From NCBI RefSeq assembly GCF_003813905.1, contig NZ_RPFJ01000030.1, positions 1 through 64,000 of the forward strand: DNA of 64,000 nt, read 5' to 3'. The notes beneath the pieces were generated by a model. It was not told where the DNA came from and did no database searches. It worked only from the letters and a program-made list of their open reading frames with translations. Shown piece after piece: positions 9,839 through 19,434 of the stretch. The first letter of the stretch is position 1, and each line of letters begins with the position of its first letter. Source of the stretch: Aureibaculum marinum (GTDB lineage: Bacteria; Bacteroidota; Bacteroidia; Flavobacteriales; Flavobacteriaceae). The position numbers and the translations under genes were made by a program.

Positions 9839-11824
9839 ATGAATACGACTTTAAACATTCATAATAAAGCGATTACTAATACTTCAGAAAGTCCTTTTGT
9901 AAAACTGAAAAGTATCAACTTTGGAGATTGTAAATGGACTAAAGGGTTTTGGGCAGAAAAGGTTAAAGATGCAGAAGAAAAGATGCTTCCTTATATGGGA
10001 GATTTACTATGTGGTGATATAGGTCATGGGTTAAACAATTTTAAAATAGCTGCAGGAGTAAAAGAAGGAAGTCATAAAGGATTTTATTGGCATGATGGAG
10101 ACTTCTATAAATTTATGGAAGCTAAAATGTATATATATGGCCTTACAAAAGACGAATCTTTATTAAAAGAAATAGAAGAATATATTCTACTAATCGGAAA
10201 GGCTCAAGAAGAAGACGGGTATATTCATACCTATGTTCAAACTACAGAAGGTGTTGATAGGTTTGAGAATAGAAAATATCACGAAATGTACAATTATGGG
10301 CATTTATTTATTGCTAGTACCGTTCATCATCGTATTACTGGACAGTCTAATTTTTTAAATATTGCCATAAAAGCGGCAGATTTGTTGTACACATACTTTA
10401 TGCCAGATACAAAGCATTATCAACGATTTGGTTTTAACCAAACTCAAATAATGGGCTTGGTAGAATTGTATAGAACTACAAAAAATGAAAAATATTTAAA
10501 ACTTGCCGAAAAATTTATTGATAGAAGAGGTACTTACGAAATAAAGCATGATGATACTACAATTGGTTATCCTATTGGTGATATGGTGCAAGAAAGAACA
10601 CCTCTTAGGGAATCTAAAGAAGCTGTTGGTCATGCAGTATTGGCTTTATATTATTATGCTGGAGCCGCAGATGTTTATGCCGAAACAGGTGAAAAAGCTT
10701 TAATTGATGCTCTAGATAAATTGTGGGAGAATGTTACGAAAAAGAAAATGTATGTAACTGGTGCAGTTGGCCAAGCACATTATGGAGCTTCAACTAATCT
10801 GGATATGATTGAGGAAGGCTTTATTGATGAATACATGATGCCAAACATGACTGCATATAACGAAACTTGTGCTAATCTATGTAATGCAATGTTTAGTAAT
10901 AGAATGATGGCGGTTAAAGGAGAATCTAGATATGCAGATATTATTGAATTGGTACTGTATAATAGTGGTTTGTCTGGAATTGGCATTGAAGGTAAAGATT
11001 ATTTCTATTCCAATCCGCTTAGGATGGTAAATAATACAAGAAATTATGAGGCTCATGATGATGTTACTGAAAGCCCTGAAAGACAACCATATTTAGAGTG
11101 TTTTTGTTGCCCTCCAAATTTGGTAAGAACCATTTGTAAAAGTTCAGGATGGGCGTATAATTTGTCAGAAAATGGAGTAGCTGTGATTTTGTATGGAGGA
11201 AATAATTTAGATACAACAATGTTAGATGGTTCTAAATTGAAATTATCTCAAGATACGGAATATCCATGGAAAGGATTAGTCAAAATCACAATTGAAGAAT
11301 GTAAAGATTCAGCTTTTGAAATTAAATTAAGAATTCCAAATTGGGCAGTAGGTAGCACTATAAAAGTAAATGGAGAAGATATTAATGTTGATGTTAATCC
11401 AGGTTCTTTTGCAACAATAAATAGACTTTGGAAAGTAGGTGATTCACTTGTTTTGGATATGCCAATGGAAGTAAATTTAATAGAAGGCCATAACAGAATT
11501 GAGGAAGTGAGAAATCAATTAGCGGTAAAAAGAGGTCCGATTGTTTATTGCATAGAAACTCCAGATTTGCCAAAAGACACCTCAATTTTGGATGTGTATT
11601 TAAAAGAAAATGAAAAATTTGAAGCTGTTCATAAAAAAGATTTTTTAAATGGTATAACAGTTATAAATACAACTCTTCTAATAAGAGAAGATAAGAAAAA
11701 TGAAATATATCAACCCGTAAAAAAACCATCTTGGAAATCTTACAAAACACAACTAGTTCCATATTTCTCTTGGAGCAATAGAGGTCAAGCAGAAATGACC
11801 GTTTTTATGCCAATTATTTGGTAA
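9839..11824 (+). CDS. GH127-family glycoside hydrolase (DUF1680), probably cytoplasmic
   Basis: At 661 residues it matches the GH127/DUF1680 length. The zinc/nucleophile site is visible: Glu342 and Cys344 in YNETCANLC, and the adjacent pair Cys423-Cys424 in ECFCCPPN, corresponding to the Glu/Cys/Cys/Cys set of the beta-L-arabinofuranosidase HypBA1. Family members also include marine alpha-1,3-(3,6-anhydro)-D-galactosidases of carrageenan loci, which fits the sulfatase and anhydrogalactose-cassette context here better than arabinan. No signal peptide or lipobox is present, unlike the flanking enzymes, so it probably acts in the cytoplasm on disaccharides brought in by the sugar porter at 16274. 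It follows the GH16 gene by 11 bp. Family is confident; substrate is inference. Confidence 0.85.
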   Translation: MNTTLNIHNKAITNTSESPFVKLKSINFGDCKWTKGFWAEKVKDAEEKMLPYMGDLLCGDIGHGLNNFKIAAGVKEGSHKGFYWHDGDFYKFMEAKMYIYGLTKDESLLKEIEEYILLIGKAQEEDGYIHTYVQTTEGVDRFENRKYHEMYNYGHLFIASTVHHRITGQSNFLNIAIKAADLLYTYFMPDTKHYQRFGFNQTQIMGLVELYRTTKNEKYLKLAEKFIDRRGTYEIKHDDTTIGYPIGDMVQERTPLRESKEAVGHAVLALYYYAGAADVYAETGEKALIDALDKLWENVTKKKMYVTGAVGQAHYGASTNLDMIEEGFIDEYMMPNMTAYNETCANLCNAMFSNRMMAVKGESRYADIIELVLYNSGLSGIGIEGKDYFYSNPLRMVNNTRNYEAHDDVTESPERQPYLECFCCPPNLVRTICKSSGWAYNLSENGVAVILYGGNNLDTTMLDGSKLKLSQDTEYPWKGLVKITIEECKDSAFEIKLRIPNWAVGSTIKVNGEDINVDVNPGSFATINRLWKVGDSLVLDMPMEVNLIEGHNRIEEVRNQLAVKRGPIVYCIETPDLPKDTSILDVYLKENEKFEAVHKKDFLNGITVINTTLLIREDKKNEIYQPVKKPSWKSYKTQLVPYFSWSNRGQAEMTVFMPIIW

Positions 11825-11840
11825 AATATACCTATTAAAG

Positions 11841-14225
11841 ATGAAAAAAAATAACAATTCTATTATTCTGAAATTATATTTTATACTTTCTTCAATTTTC
11901 ATGTTTGTAGCATGTGCTCAAGAAAATAAACTAACTATTGAGGCTACAAAAAAAATTGAAAAACTTGAGAGTTTAATGGATGAGGCGAAATCAAAATCCA
12001 TTGATGTTACAAGAGAAGAAACAACACTATGGTTTTCTAAAGAGTTTTTGAAATTTGCTAATTGGGATGAAGCTCATTTTGATGAAATTGAAAAGCTTTT
12101 CGGTTATTATCAACCTTTTACAAGTGAAAAGACAAAATATGCTCAAGAACTTCCAGATTTTGAACGTAAAAAAGTCATCGAAATCTTAGATAAAGGCATT
12201 TTGAATCTTAAAAAAGAGCTTGATGGTAGTTTAAAAAGAAGACCTGTTTCTAAAGTAGATTGGCAAAATATTAAAGTAAAAGAAGATATGTTTGTTAGTT
12301 ATAACAAGCCCGTTTTTTTGTATGATTATTTCTCTAAAACAGTAGGTCAGCCATTAACTAATACGAGTGTTTATAATAATCATTTAGGAGCTATATATCA
12401 TGGAGGGAGCACCCTTTATGAGGTTAATCAAGATCGGGCTATTAATCCTTTTATTTTAAATGAAGATGGTACTTTCGACCAAGAAAAACTGAAATTAATC
12501 ACAGACATTCCTGATACCAATGTTGGATTTATGATTCTTTGGAATATGGGTATGCCAGATTGGGCTCATAAAAAAGACCCTGAGCTTGCAGATGGCCGTT
12601 CTCTTTTTACTGGCTTTGATATTGATAATCCTACTGCAAGACAAGTATGGAGCGATGTAATTCAAAAAGCAGGTTCGCTGACGAAAGGGAAAAAAGTGAC
12701 TCAAATGGGATATGTGTTATCCAACGAACCCCATTGGTTTTCAGAAAAAAATCATTGGACAGCTCGTTTTAATGAAATGACAAAATTATCTTCATATACA
12801 CTAAATAAATTCAGAGAATGGTTAGCTAAAAAATATAATGGTGAGATTGATGAATTAAATAAAAATTGGATTTCTGATTTCGAAAATTTTGGTTCAGTAG
12901 AGATTGAAATTCCAATAGACAAAATTAAAAGAGGAACACCTATTTGGTACGACTGGTGTAGGTATAATATGGATAGAAGTATTGATTGGTTTACCTTTCT
13001 TCAAAATCAATTGAGAATAACTAATCCAGATGCAGATACTAGTATAAAAATTATGCCAAATATGTTTACGGAAAATGCACGTTCACATGGTATAGACTTG
13101 GAAGCTTTGACTGAATTAACATCTATGATTGGTGATGATGCTAAAATTAGAGAGCGTCACATTAGAAAACAAGAACCCGAAGAATGGGAAGAACGTTATT
13201 CATATTTCTGGGAAGAAATGAGTGTGGCCTATGATTTCATGGAGTCTGTTTCGCCAAATAAAATTCATTTTAATTCAGAATCTCATTATCTATCTGCATC
13301 AAATTGGCGAAAATTAGATGTCTCTTCAGATTATGTTCGAAGTACAACTTGGTTGTCAACCTTACATGGTATGGATGCACAACTAGCATGGTTTTGGGCA
13401 AGAGATCCAGATGGTTCTCCTGAAGATAGATTAGAAGGTGAATTGGATTTTTTCGATCCCGCTCTAGCAGGTTCTTTTGCTGGTTCAGTAAATATGCAAC
13501 CTCATGTTGCTAATGAATATACACAGGTAATGATGGATTTGAATTCATTTTCAGAAGAAATGTTTGCTTTTAGAAAGCAAAGAAGACCTATACGTTTATT
13601 TTATTCGGAAACATCTGCTATCAACAAAAAGTCTCATATGACAGAGCTATTTCCTATGTATGAAGCCCTTTATTTCGAAGGTTTCCCAATGGGTTATGTT
13701 ACCGAAAATATTATTACAAAACAAGATAATAGTAATTGGGATGTTATTTTGGTTTACAAAACAGAATATGTTACAGATAATGAATTCAACTCTCTTCAAA
13801 GTTACCTAGACCAAGGAGGAACAGTAATGATAGATAGTAAAGAAAGTCTGTCAAAAAATGAATATGGTAAGTACAGAACAAAAAGTCTTAATGCTAGTAA
13901 AGGCAAACTTATAGTACTAAATTTAGATTTAACACCAAACGAGATAAAAGACAAAGTTTTAAATCAAATTTCAGAAAGCCTACCTGAAGTGATTTTGACA
14001 GAATCTAATGGTAGCGAATATAAAGGATGTACTTGGAGGGTTGTTAAAAATCCTAAAGGGGGTTATTTAATGAATATTCTTAACATTGGAAAAAACTCAG
14101 CAGTCCTCAAAATTATTATGAAAAATGGACAAACAGTAAATGCTACGGATTTGTTAACAGGTCAAAAACTTGGCTCTATTTTTACTTTAAAATCGAATGG
14201 GGTTTTGCTTATTGAGATTAAATAA
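11841..14225 (+). CDS. GH42-like (clan GH-A) glycoside hydrolase lipoprotein
   Basis: This 794-residue protein has a lipoprotein signal (FVAC, Cys25). After a helical N-terminal segment, a TIM-barrel-like region carries a likely acid/base in YVLSNEPHWF (Glu296) and a likely nucleophile in KIHFNSESHYL (Glu480), the Asn/Ser-Glu pattern of clan GH-A. RRPIRLFYSETSAINK and LQSYLDQGGTVMID (about 580-680) look like the GH42 trimerisation (amidotransferase-like) domain, followed by a small beta domain. GH42-related marine enzymes (such as those moved to GH167) act as exo-carrageenases, which would fit upstream of the GH127. I cannot confirm the family from motifs alone; GH42, GH167 and GH50-like assignments remain open. 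It follows GH127 by 16 bp. Confidence 0.6.
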   Translation: MKKNNNSIILKLYFILSSIFMFVACAQENKLTIEATKKIEKLESLMDEAKSKSIDVTREETTLWFSKEFLKFANWDEAHFDEIEKLFGYYQPFTSEKTKYAQELPDFERKKVIEILDKGILNLKKELDGSLKRRPVSKVDWQNIKVKEDMFVSYNKPVFLYDYFSKTVGQPLTNTSVYNNHLGAIYHGGSTLYEVNQDRAINPFILNEDGTFDQEKLKLITDIPDTNVGFMILWNMGMPDWAHKKDPELADGRSLFTGFDIDNPTARQVWSDVIQKAGSLTKGKKVTQMGYVLSNEPHWFSEKNHWTARFNEMTKLSSYTLNKFREWLAKKYNGEIDELNKNWISDFENFGSVEIEIPIDKIKRGTPIWYDWCRYNMDRSIDWFTFLQNQLRITNPDADTSIKIMPNMFTENARSHGIDLEALTELTSMIGDDAKIRERHIRKQEPEEWEERYSYFWEEMSVAYDFMESVSPNKIHFNSESHYLSASNWRKLDVSSDYVRSTTWLSTLHGMDAQLAWFWARDPDGSPEDRLEGELDFFDPALAGSFAGSVNMQPHVANEYTQVMMDLNSFSEEMFAFRKQRRPIRLFYSETSAINKKSHMTELFPMYEALYFEGFPMGYVTENIITKQDNSNWDVILVYKTEYVTDNEFNSLQSYLDQGGTVMIDSKESLSKNEYGKYRTKSLNASKGKLIVLNLDLTPNEIKDKVLNQISESLPEVILTESNGSEYKGCTWRVVKNPKGGYLMNILNIGKNSAVLKIIMKNGQTVNATDLLTGQKLGSIFTLKSNGVLLIEIK

Positions 14226-14357
14226 AAAAATAAAAATACATCAGACCTAACTTGATATGTTATACAACCATATGAGTACTCTTTCTGAAGAAGTGAAATA
14301 GAGTCGCTTATAAAAAAGTATCATAGCAGTTTTTTGAAATTAAACAAACCTATTATT

Positions 14358-16235
14358 ATGTTAGTCAAAATAAACTCTTGTGTTAAATATGTAATTGCTT
14401 TACATTGTTTTATAATATCAGAATTTAGCTTCTCACAATCTGAGAAAGTAAATGGATTTATAGAAGTCTTCAATGAATTTCCAAGACAAGAAAAAAATTT
14501 ACGAAAATGGGACGCACCTGTAATTGCAGATTTAGATCAAGATGGTTATCTCGATTTACTTATAAATGATCACGGTTATGCCGTTCAGGTACAATGGAAT
14601 AACAAAGGTAAATTTACCAAGCCTTATGACATTGTTATGGGAGATTTACATGGTATTTCTGTTGGTGATTTTGATAGTGATGGTAATTTAGAGATAATAA
14701 TGTCACGTGGAGGTGGGTCAGGGAGTAATGCTAGAAATTCTAAAATATTTAAAGTAACAAAAGACCGTCAATTTATTGAAATGGCAGATTTTAATGAACC
14801 ATTAGCTATGATGAGAGGTCGTACTGTTGCATTTATTGATGCTGACAATGATGGAGATTTAGATTTACTAAATTTTGCTTTTCCTGATGCTACAAAGCAG
14901 GGGAAAAGTGAAAATTATATATATGAAAATAATGGTAAAGGGCAATTGATTTTGCATTCAACATTGCCTGCTATAAAAATGAATGGTCAAAAAACATTAG
15001 TAACTGATTTTAATGGTGATAATATTTTTGACATTATTTTATATGGAAATGGCCCCATAAAAGCATACGCAGGAAAAGGAGATTTATCATTTGAAGATAT
15101 ATCTCTAAAGTTGTTTCCTGAAAAAATTGAAAATGTTACAGCTATTGCTGAAATTGACTTTGATAATGATGGTGATTTTGATTTATTTATCACACGAGGT
15201 AAAGAGTTTGCAATTGGTGAAACCTTTTTTGACAAAGAATCAAAAACCTTTGGTTTTTTTACCAAACGTGGTAAGTTTCAATTTGAAGATTTAGAAGTTG
15301 GTGATGTTTTAAATGTAGAAAACTTTCAATCACAATGGCCAAATAATGATACCTATTTTATTGGAGAAGCAGCTTATAACTATAAATTTGAAGGAGAAAC
15401 ACATTCTGGTAAAAATATCAGGTTGGTTAATAGTGATGCTCTTGGTTTTCCTGATAATGTGGATTATAGTGAGAAAAAAGGGTGGTATATTGGTTTTGTT
15501 GGGAATAGAAAATGGCGTATTGCTGGTTTTTTATGGGCACCAGCTACAGGGGTTGTACACGGTGTAGAGAATTATCCAGAAGGAAATCATCCAGAAGGCT
15601 TAAATGATATTCTGTTAGAAAATACAGGCAATAGATTTAAAAATGTTACAAAAGAATATGGTTTGGCAAATAAAGAGCATACAATGGCTGTTAGTGTTGC
15701 CGATTTTGACAATAACGGATTTCAAGATTTATTAATTATTCGCAGAGGTAATCTAATTCATCAAAATGAGTCTATTATATATTTAAACTCAAAAGATTCA
15801 AGGTTTGTAAAACTCGAAAAACATAATATTATTTCTACAGAACTAGGAGCCATTGGTATGGCAGTTGAAACTCTTGACTATAATCAAGATGGGAATGTAG
15901 ATGTTGTTTTAGGAAACGAGCGTGGAAAATGGCATTTGTTTAAAAATGAATTGGTTGAAGCACAAGATAATAAGTATTTAACTGTTCAAGTTGGACATTC
16001 TAAAAGAGGAAAAGTATCACCTTTAGGGGCTTTGGTTAAAATAGAATCTTGTAAAAATGATCAAATGTTGCGTGTTGGCAGTACCGGAGCAGCTTATTCT
16101 CTGGGTCATAATAATTTTGTTCACTTCGGTTTAGGAGATTGTACTTCAGTTAAAGTAAAAGTTATTTGGACTAATGGAGAAACCGAAACAAAAAGAATTT
16201 CAACAGTAAATAAAAAGATTAAGATTGGATATTAA
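14358..16235 (+). CDS. Secreted FG-GAP/VCBS repeat protein with ASPIC/UnbV C-terminal domain
   Basis: The ATG at 14358 gives 625 residues starting with a plausible signal peptide that ends near SEFSFS; an in-frame TTG at 14334 is a less likely start. At least seven calcium-loop repeats of the FG-GAP type follow, such as DLDQDGYLDLL, DFDSDGNLEII, DADNDGDLDLL, DFDNDGDFDLF, DFDNNGFQDLL and DYNQDGNVDVV, implying a beta-propeller. The last 90 residues (LTVQVGH, GALVKIES, GSTGAAYSLGHNNFVHFGLG, VIWTNGE) match the ASPIC/UnbV domain. No catalytic function is known to me for this pairing; it may bind glycan or protein outside the inner membrane. It lies 132 bp after the GH42-like gene, in the same direction and before the sugar porter. 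Confidence 0.75.
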   Translation: MLVKINSCVKYVIALHCFIISEFSFSQSEKVNGFIEVFNEFPRQEKNLRKWDAPVIADLDQDGYLDLLINDHGYAVQVQWNNKGKFTKPYDIVMGDLHGISVGDFDSDGNLEIIMSRGGGSGSNARNSKIFKVTKDRQFIEMADFNEPLAMMRGRTVAFIDADNDGDLDLLNFAFPDATKQGKSENYIYENNGKGQLILHSTLPAIKMNGQKTLVTDFNGDNIFDIILYGNGPIKAYAGKGDLSFEDISLKLFPEKIENVTAIAEIDFDNDGDFDLFITRGKEFAIGETFFDKESKTFGFFTKRGKFQFEDLEVGDVLNVENFQSQWPNNDTYFIGEAAYNYKFEGETHSGKNIRLVNSDALGFPDNVDYSEKKGWYIGFVGNRKWRIAGFLWAPATGVVHGVENYPEGNHPEGLNDILLENTGNRFKNVTKEYGLANKEHTMAVSVADFDNNGFQDLLIIRRGNLIHQNESIIYLNSKDSRFVKLEKHNIISTELGAIGMAVETLDYNQDGNVDVVLGNERGKWHLFKNELVEAQDNKYLTVQVGHSKRGKVSPLGALVKIESCKNDQMLRVGSTGAAYSLGHNNFVHFGLGDCTSVKVKVIWTNGETETKRISTVNKKIKIGY

Positions 16236-16273
16236 TCAACTAATCATAAAAGAACTAATCAAATTCTAAAACT

Positions 16274-17842
16274 ATGAGTTCATTCAAAAGAAATGCCTTT
16301 ATCTATTCTACCATAGTTGCTATGGGAGGTTTTGTATTTGGATTAGATGCTGCATTAATTTCAGGAGCGTTTAAATTTATTACAGCTGAATTTAATTTAA
16401 ATCCTTGGCAAGTAGGTGCTCTAGGTTTTGGACCAGGAATTGGTGTTTTAATAGCATTACCTCTTGCAGCGTGGTCGAGTAATAAATTCGGACGAAAAGC
16501 AACCTTGAAAATTATTGCTGCTTTGTATTTAATTTCTGCTTTAGGTTCGGCATTTGCACCATCTTTTGTCATTTTAATGTTTGCACGTTTTTTAGGAGGA
16601 TTGGCTTTTAGTTCCATAACACTGGCAGCCATGTACATTGGTGAAATTTCTCCAGCCAGATGGCGAGGCAAGTTAGTATCAATGACACAAATTAATATTG
16701 TAATAGGTTTAACTGCAGCCTATTTTATAAATTATTGGCTATTGCAAACTACTAATTCTAATTCAGAATGGGTTACAACGCTGGGGATTAGAGATTATAC
16801 ATGGAGGTGGATGCTAGGTATTGAAATTATACCAGCTTTAATATGGTTTGGATTGCTTTATGCTGTGCCTAGAAGTCCAGCTTGGTTAGTATATAAAGGA
16901 AAGTATAATGAAGCAAAAAAAACATTAACTAAAGTAATTCCAAAATCTGAAATAGAGGAACACGTTGCAGAAATGAAAGAAAGTGTTCAGAATAGCAATC
17001 AAGATCGTTCAGTTAAAACTCAACTTAAAGAAGTTTTTAGTAAGAAAATGAAAATTGTGGCTATCGTTGCATTCACAATGGCTATTGTTCAGCAATCTAC
17101 AGGAATTAATGCAGTTTTAACATATGCTCCAACGGTAATGGAACAATTAGGGTTGGGAGAAAATGCAGCTTTTGAACAAGCAATTTGGGTAGGATTAGTG
17201 AGTGTAATTTTTACAATATTATCCTTAGTATTAATTGATAAAATGGGCAGACGTCCAATGATGATTTGGGGGTTAATATGGGTTATTTTAAGTTTAGGAG
17301 TATGTGCATATGGATTTGGCACTGCAAAATACGAAGTTACCGACAGAGCTATTGCAGAAATGCAAGAAATTGAAGATGTGAATAAATTAACAGCCTTAGT
17401 TGGACAGCAATTTGAAACAGATATTGAATTTAAAGAAGCTGTAAAAAGTGTAATGGGGGAAATTTCTGCACGAGATAATTCGAGTGTTTTTTTACAGAAG
17501 TCAGCTGTATTAAATGCAACTTTAATTTTGATTGGAATTTTAAGTTTTATTGCAGCATTCCATTTCTCTGTAGGACCAATAATGTGGGTGCTGTTATCTG
17601 AAATTTTTCCAATATCTCTAAGGGGTATAGCTATACCCTTTTTCGCATTACTGTCTAGCACTATAAGTGCATTAACTCAGTTTTTCTTTCCGTGGCAACT
17701 TGCCAATATGGGAGCAAGTACCATATTTTTATTTTATGGAGGATTAGTATTTATAGGATTGCTCATATTATTTAAGTATTTGCCTGAAACTAAAAATTTA
17801 ACCATTGAAGAAATTCAAGGAAAACTACAGGTAAATTCTTAA
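16274..17842 (+). CDS. Major facilitator superfamily sugar porter (XylE/GalP-like)
   Basis: A 522-residue membrane protein with about 12 hydrophobic segments and sugar-porter signatures. They are GFVFGLDAALISGA in TM1, NKFGRKATL in the TM2-3 loop, RFLGGLAFSS and SPARWRGKL after TM4, QQSTGINAVLTYAP in TM7, DKMGRRPMM, and LPETKNLTIEEIQ at the end. An enlarged loop of about 60 residues between TM9 and TM10 is richer in charge than in XylE and is likely periplasmic. It should import a monosaccharide or small neutral saccharide by proton symport across the inner membrane. Given the cytoplasmic GH127, the candidates are galactose, anhydrogalactose or a desulfated disaccharide. Last gene of the operon starting at 6847. 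Confidence 0.88.
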   Translation: MSSFKRNAFIYSTIVAMGGFVFGLDAALISGAFKFITAEFNLNPWQVGALGFGPGIGVLIALPLAAWSSNKFGRKATLKIIAALYLISALGSAFAPSFVILMFARFLGGLAFSSITLAAMYIGEISPARWRGKLVSMTQINIVIGLTAAYFINYWLLQTTNSNSEWVTTLGIRDYTWRWMLGIEIIPALIWFGLLYAVPRSPAWLVYKGKYNEAKKTLTKVIPKSEIEEHVAEMKESVQNSNQDRSVKTQLKEVFSKKMKIVAIVAFTMAIVQQSTGINAVLTYAPTVMEQLGLGENAAFEQAIWVGLVSVIFTILSLVLIDKMGRRPMMIWGLIWVILSLGVCAYGFGTAKYEVTDRAIAEMQEIEDVNKLTALVGQQFETDIEFKEAVKSVMGEISARDNSSVFLQKSAVLNATLILIGILSFIAAFHFSVGPIMWVLLSEIFPISLRGIAIPFFALLSSTISALTQFFFPWQLANMGASTIFLFYGGLVFIGLLILFKYLPETKNLTIEEIQGKLQVNS

Positions 17843-17859
17843 CCTTATTTTGAAATTAG

Positions 17860-17925
17860 GGTTAAGATAGTTCTCTTTAAAGGTAAAATAAGTAAATTAA
17901 TTACATTGAGTCTCTTTTAAATTTG
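17860..17925 (+). promoter_or_regulatory. Activator half-sites and promoter before the mutarotase-like/sulfatase operon
   Basis: GGTTAAGAT at 17860 and GGTAAAAT at 17882 are direct repeats 22 bp apart, with a weaker AGTAAATT at 17891. A perfect TAnnTTTG element, TAAATTTG, lies at 17918-17925, about 20 bp before the start codon. The spacing to the promoter element differs from the sites at 1416 and 6724 unless the 17891 copy is the working promoter-proximal half-site. Confidence 0.5.
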
Positions 17926-17944
17926 ATACATAAAAATGATTTAA

Positions 17945-19405
17945 ATGAAAAATATTCTGTTTTATTTTATTAGTATAATAATTTGTAATATTAGTATAGC
18001 ACAACAAACTACAATTAGTGTTGAAAAGAATTATAATAATTGGAAATGGGATAGTGTTTATGTAGCTAAAAATCAATTTATAAGTATAGCAGTTGTACCT
18101 AAAGCAGCTGGTAGAATACTAGAATATAATTTAGGAGATATTCCTTCACTGTGGTTAAATCCGAAATTACTAGGAAAGTCTTTTGAATCTACAGATTTAG
18201 TTAAGAGAAACGAATGGCGTAATTTTGGTGGATATAGATTAGTACCACTTCCTATAGAAAATTGTGCTATAAATAGTGAAGGGGAGAAAATACAACGTTG
18301 GCCACCTCCCGCAATCATTGGTGACAGTCCTTATAATGCTGAAATAACTACTAATAAAGAAGGATATAAAAGTATCCTTGTAAGTTCCGGTATTCAAAAT
18401 TTACCTGTTCCTACTTATAATAATAAAACAAATTCTTTTAATCTTCCTAATTCAATTGACGAACAGTTACAGTATAGTAGAAGTTTATATATTAAACCAA
18501 ATAGTAGTTTGGTTTATATTAAGCATAACTTGAAAAATGTTGGAGATAAAATTGTAAAAAGAGGAATTATGACTTCTAGTCAGCATGTTTCTAGAAGTAA
18601 ACCAGAATTAGAAGATGGTGAAAATTTTTTAGCATATGTACCTTTCGATAAAAAATATAAGCTTCCTAGTGGTAAACAATACGAAATTATGGGTACAGCA
18701 GATTCAAGATGGCAATATGTGAGTAGAAACAGAATGCCTCTAGATAAAAATAATCCTGACCATGTAAAACGTTTCTATAACAATGGTACTAATTGGACTG
18801 GTGAAGTTGCTCATGGTATTTTTGAAATGCATTATGACTATTATTTAATGAGTGGATTTCATATCATTTCCTCAAAAGCTTGGGTATGTTATGTTAATAA
18901 AATTGAGAAAACTGTTTTTGCAAAAATTTTAGAACCTTATAATCCTAAGTTAAAGTATGATCACGGATTAAATGTATCTATATTTATGAGTGGTATGGAA
19001 ACCGGTTATTTAGAAACTGAAGTAAAAACACCAATTTATACACTCCATCCTGGAAAAAGTTTTGAGTATAAAGAAATTCATGGTGCAGCAAAAGTTTCTT
19101 CGTTACCAGTAATTGACGTAAATAAAACAGGTGTTATTACAAAAAAGTTAAGTTTTGATACTAAAGTTAATGCATTAAATGGAAGTTATGGTGTTTTTTA
19201 TGAAGGTGATGCTATACTTCGTTTAATGGATAATTCAAATAATATTATTAAAAATATTGTTTTGGAAAAGGTAAATCCGTTAAATGCATTCACCATTAAT
19301 CATACTTTACAAAAGTACAAGAAGGCTTCTAAAATCATCCTATTAATAAAGGTTGATAATTCTAATGAACATATTCTTGATGAGGTAAATTTGAAAGAAT
19401 ATTAG
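17945..19405 (+). CDS. Secreted galactose-mutarotase-like protein (DUF4380-type), function unknown
   Basis: The 486-residue protein has a signal peptide (ending near ISIAQ) and no lipobox. The segment ISIAVVPKAAGRILEYNLGD resembles the opening of mutarotase-like (aldose-1-epimerase fold) domains such as DUF4380, where a VxPxxGGRI motif is usual; here it reads PKAAGRI. A central conserved-looking block (HNLKNVGDKIVKRGIMTSSQH) fits the same fold, and the last 100 residues look like an added beta-sandwich. I see no confident catalytic residues. It is the first gene of an operon with two sulfatases (30 and 25 bp gaps), so a role in binding or processing sulfated oligosaccharides in the periplasm is plausible but unproven. 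Confidence 0.5.
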   Translation: MKNILFYFISIIICNISIAQQTTISVEKNYNNWKWDSVYVAKNQFISIAVVPKAAGRILEYNLGDIPSLWLNPKLLGKSFESTDLVKRNEWRNFGGYRLVPLPIENCAINSEGEKIQRWPPPAIIGDSPYNAEITTNKEGYKSILVSSGIQNLPVPTYNNKTNSFNLPNSIDEQLQYSRSLYIKPNSSLVYIKHNLKNVGDKIVKRGIMTSSQHVSRSKPELEDGENFLAYVPFDKKYKLPSGKQYEIMGTADSRWQYVSRNRMPLDKNNPDHVKRFYNNGTNWTGEVAHGIFEMHYDYYLMSGFHIISSKAWVCYVNKIEKTVFAKILEPYNPKLKYDHGLNVSIFMSGMETGYLETEVKTPIYTLHPGKSFEYKEIHGAAKVSSLPVIDVNKTGVITKKLSFDTKVNALNGSYGVFYEGDAILRLMDNSNNIIKNIVLEKVNPLNAFTINHTLQKYKKASKIILLIKVDNSNEHILDEVNLKEY

Positions 19406-19434
19406 CATTGATATGAAATAATAAAATTTATAAT

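Noticed and set aside
14334-14357. TTG start for the FG-GAP/UnbV protein
   Set aside because: The ATG at 14358 puts a signal peptide at the very N-terminus; the TTG adds eight residues with no support.
17089-17661. 190-codon open frame on the minus strand inside the sugar porter
   Set aside because: No recognisable domain, and it lies wholly antisense to a clear MFS gene; the low GC and membrane-protein codons explain the open frame.
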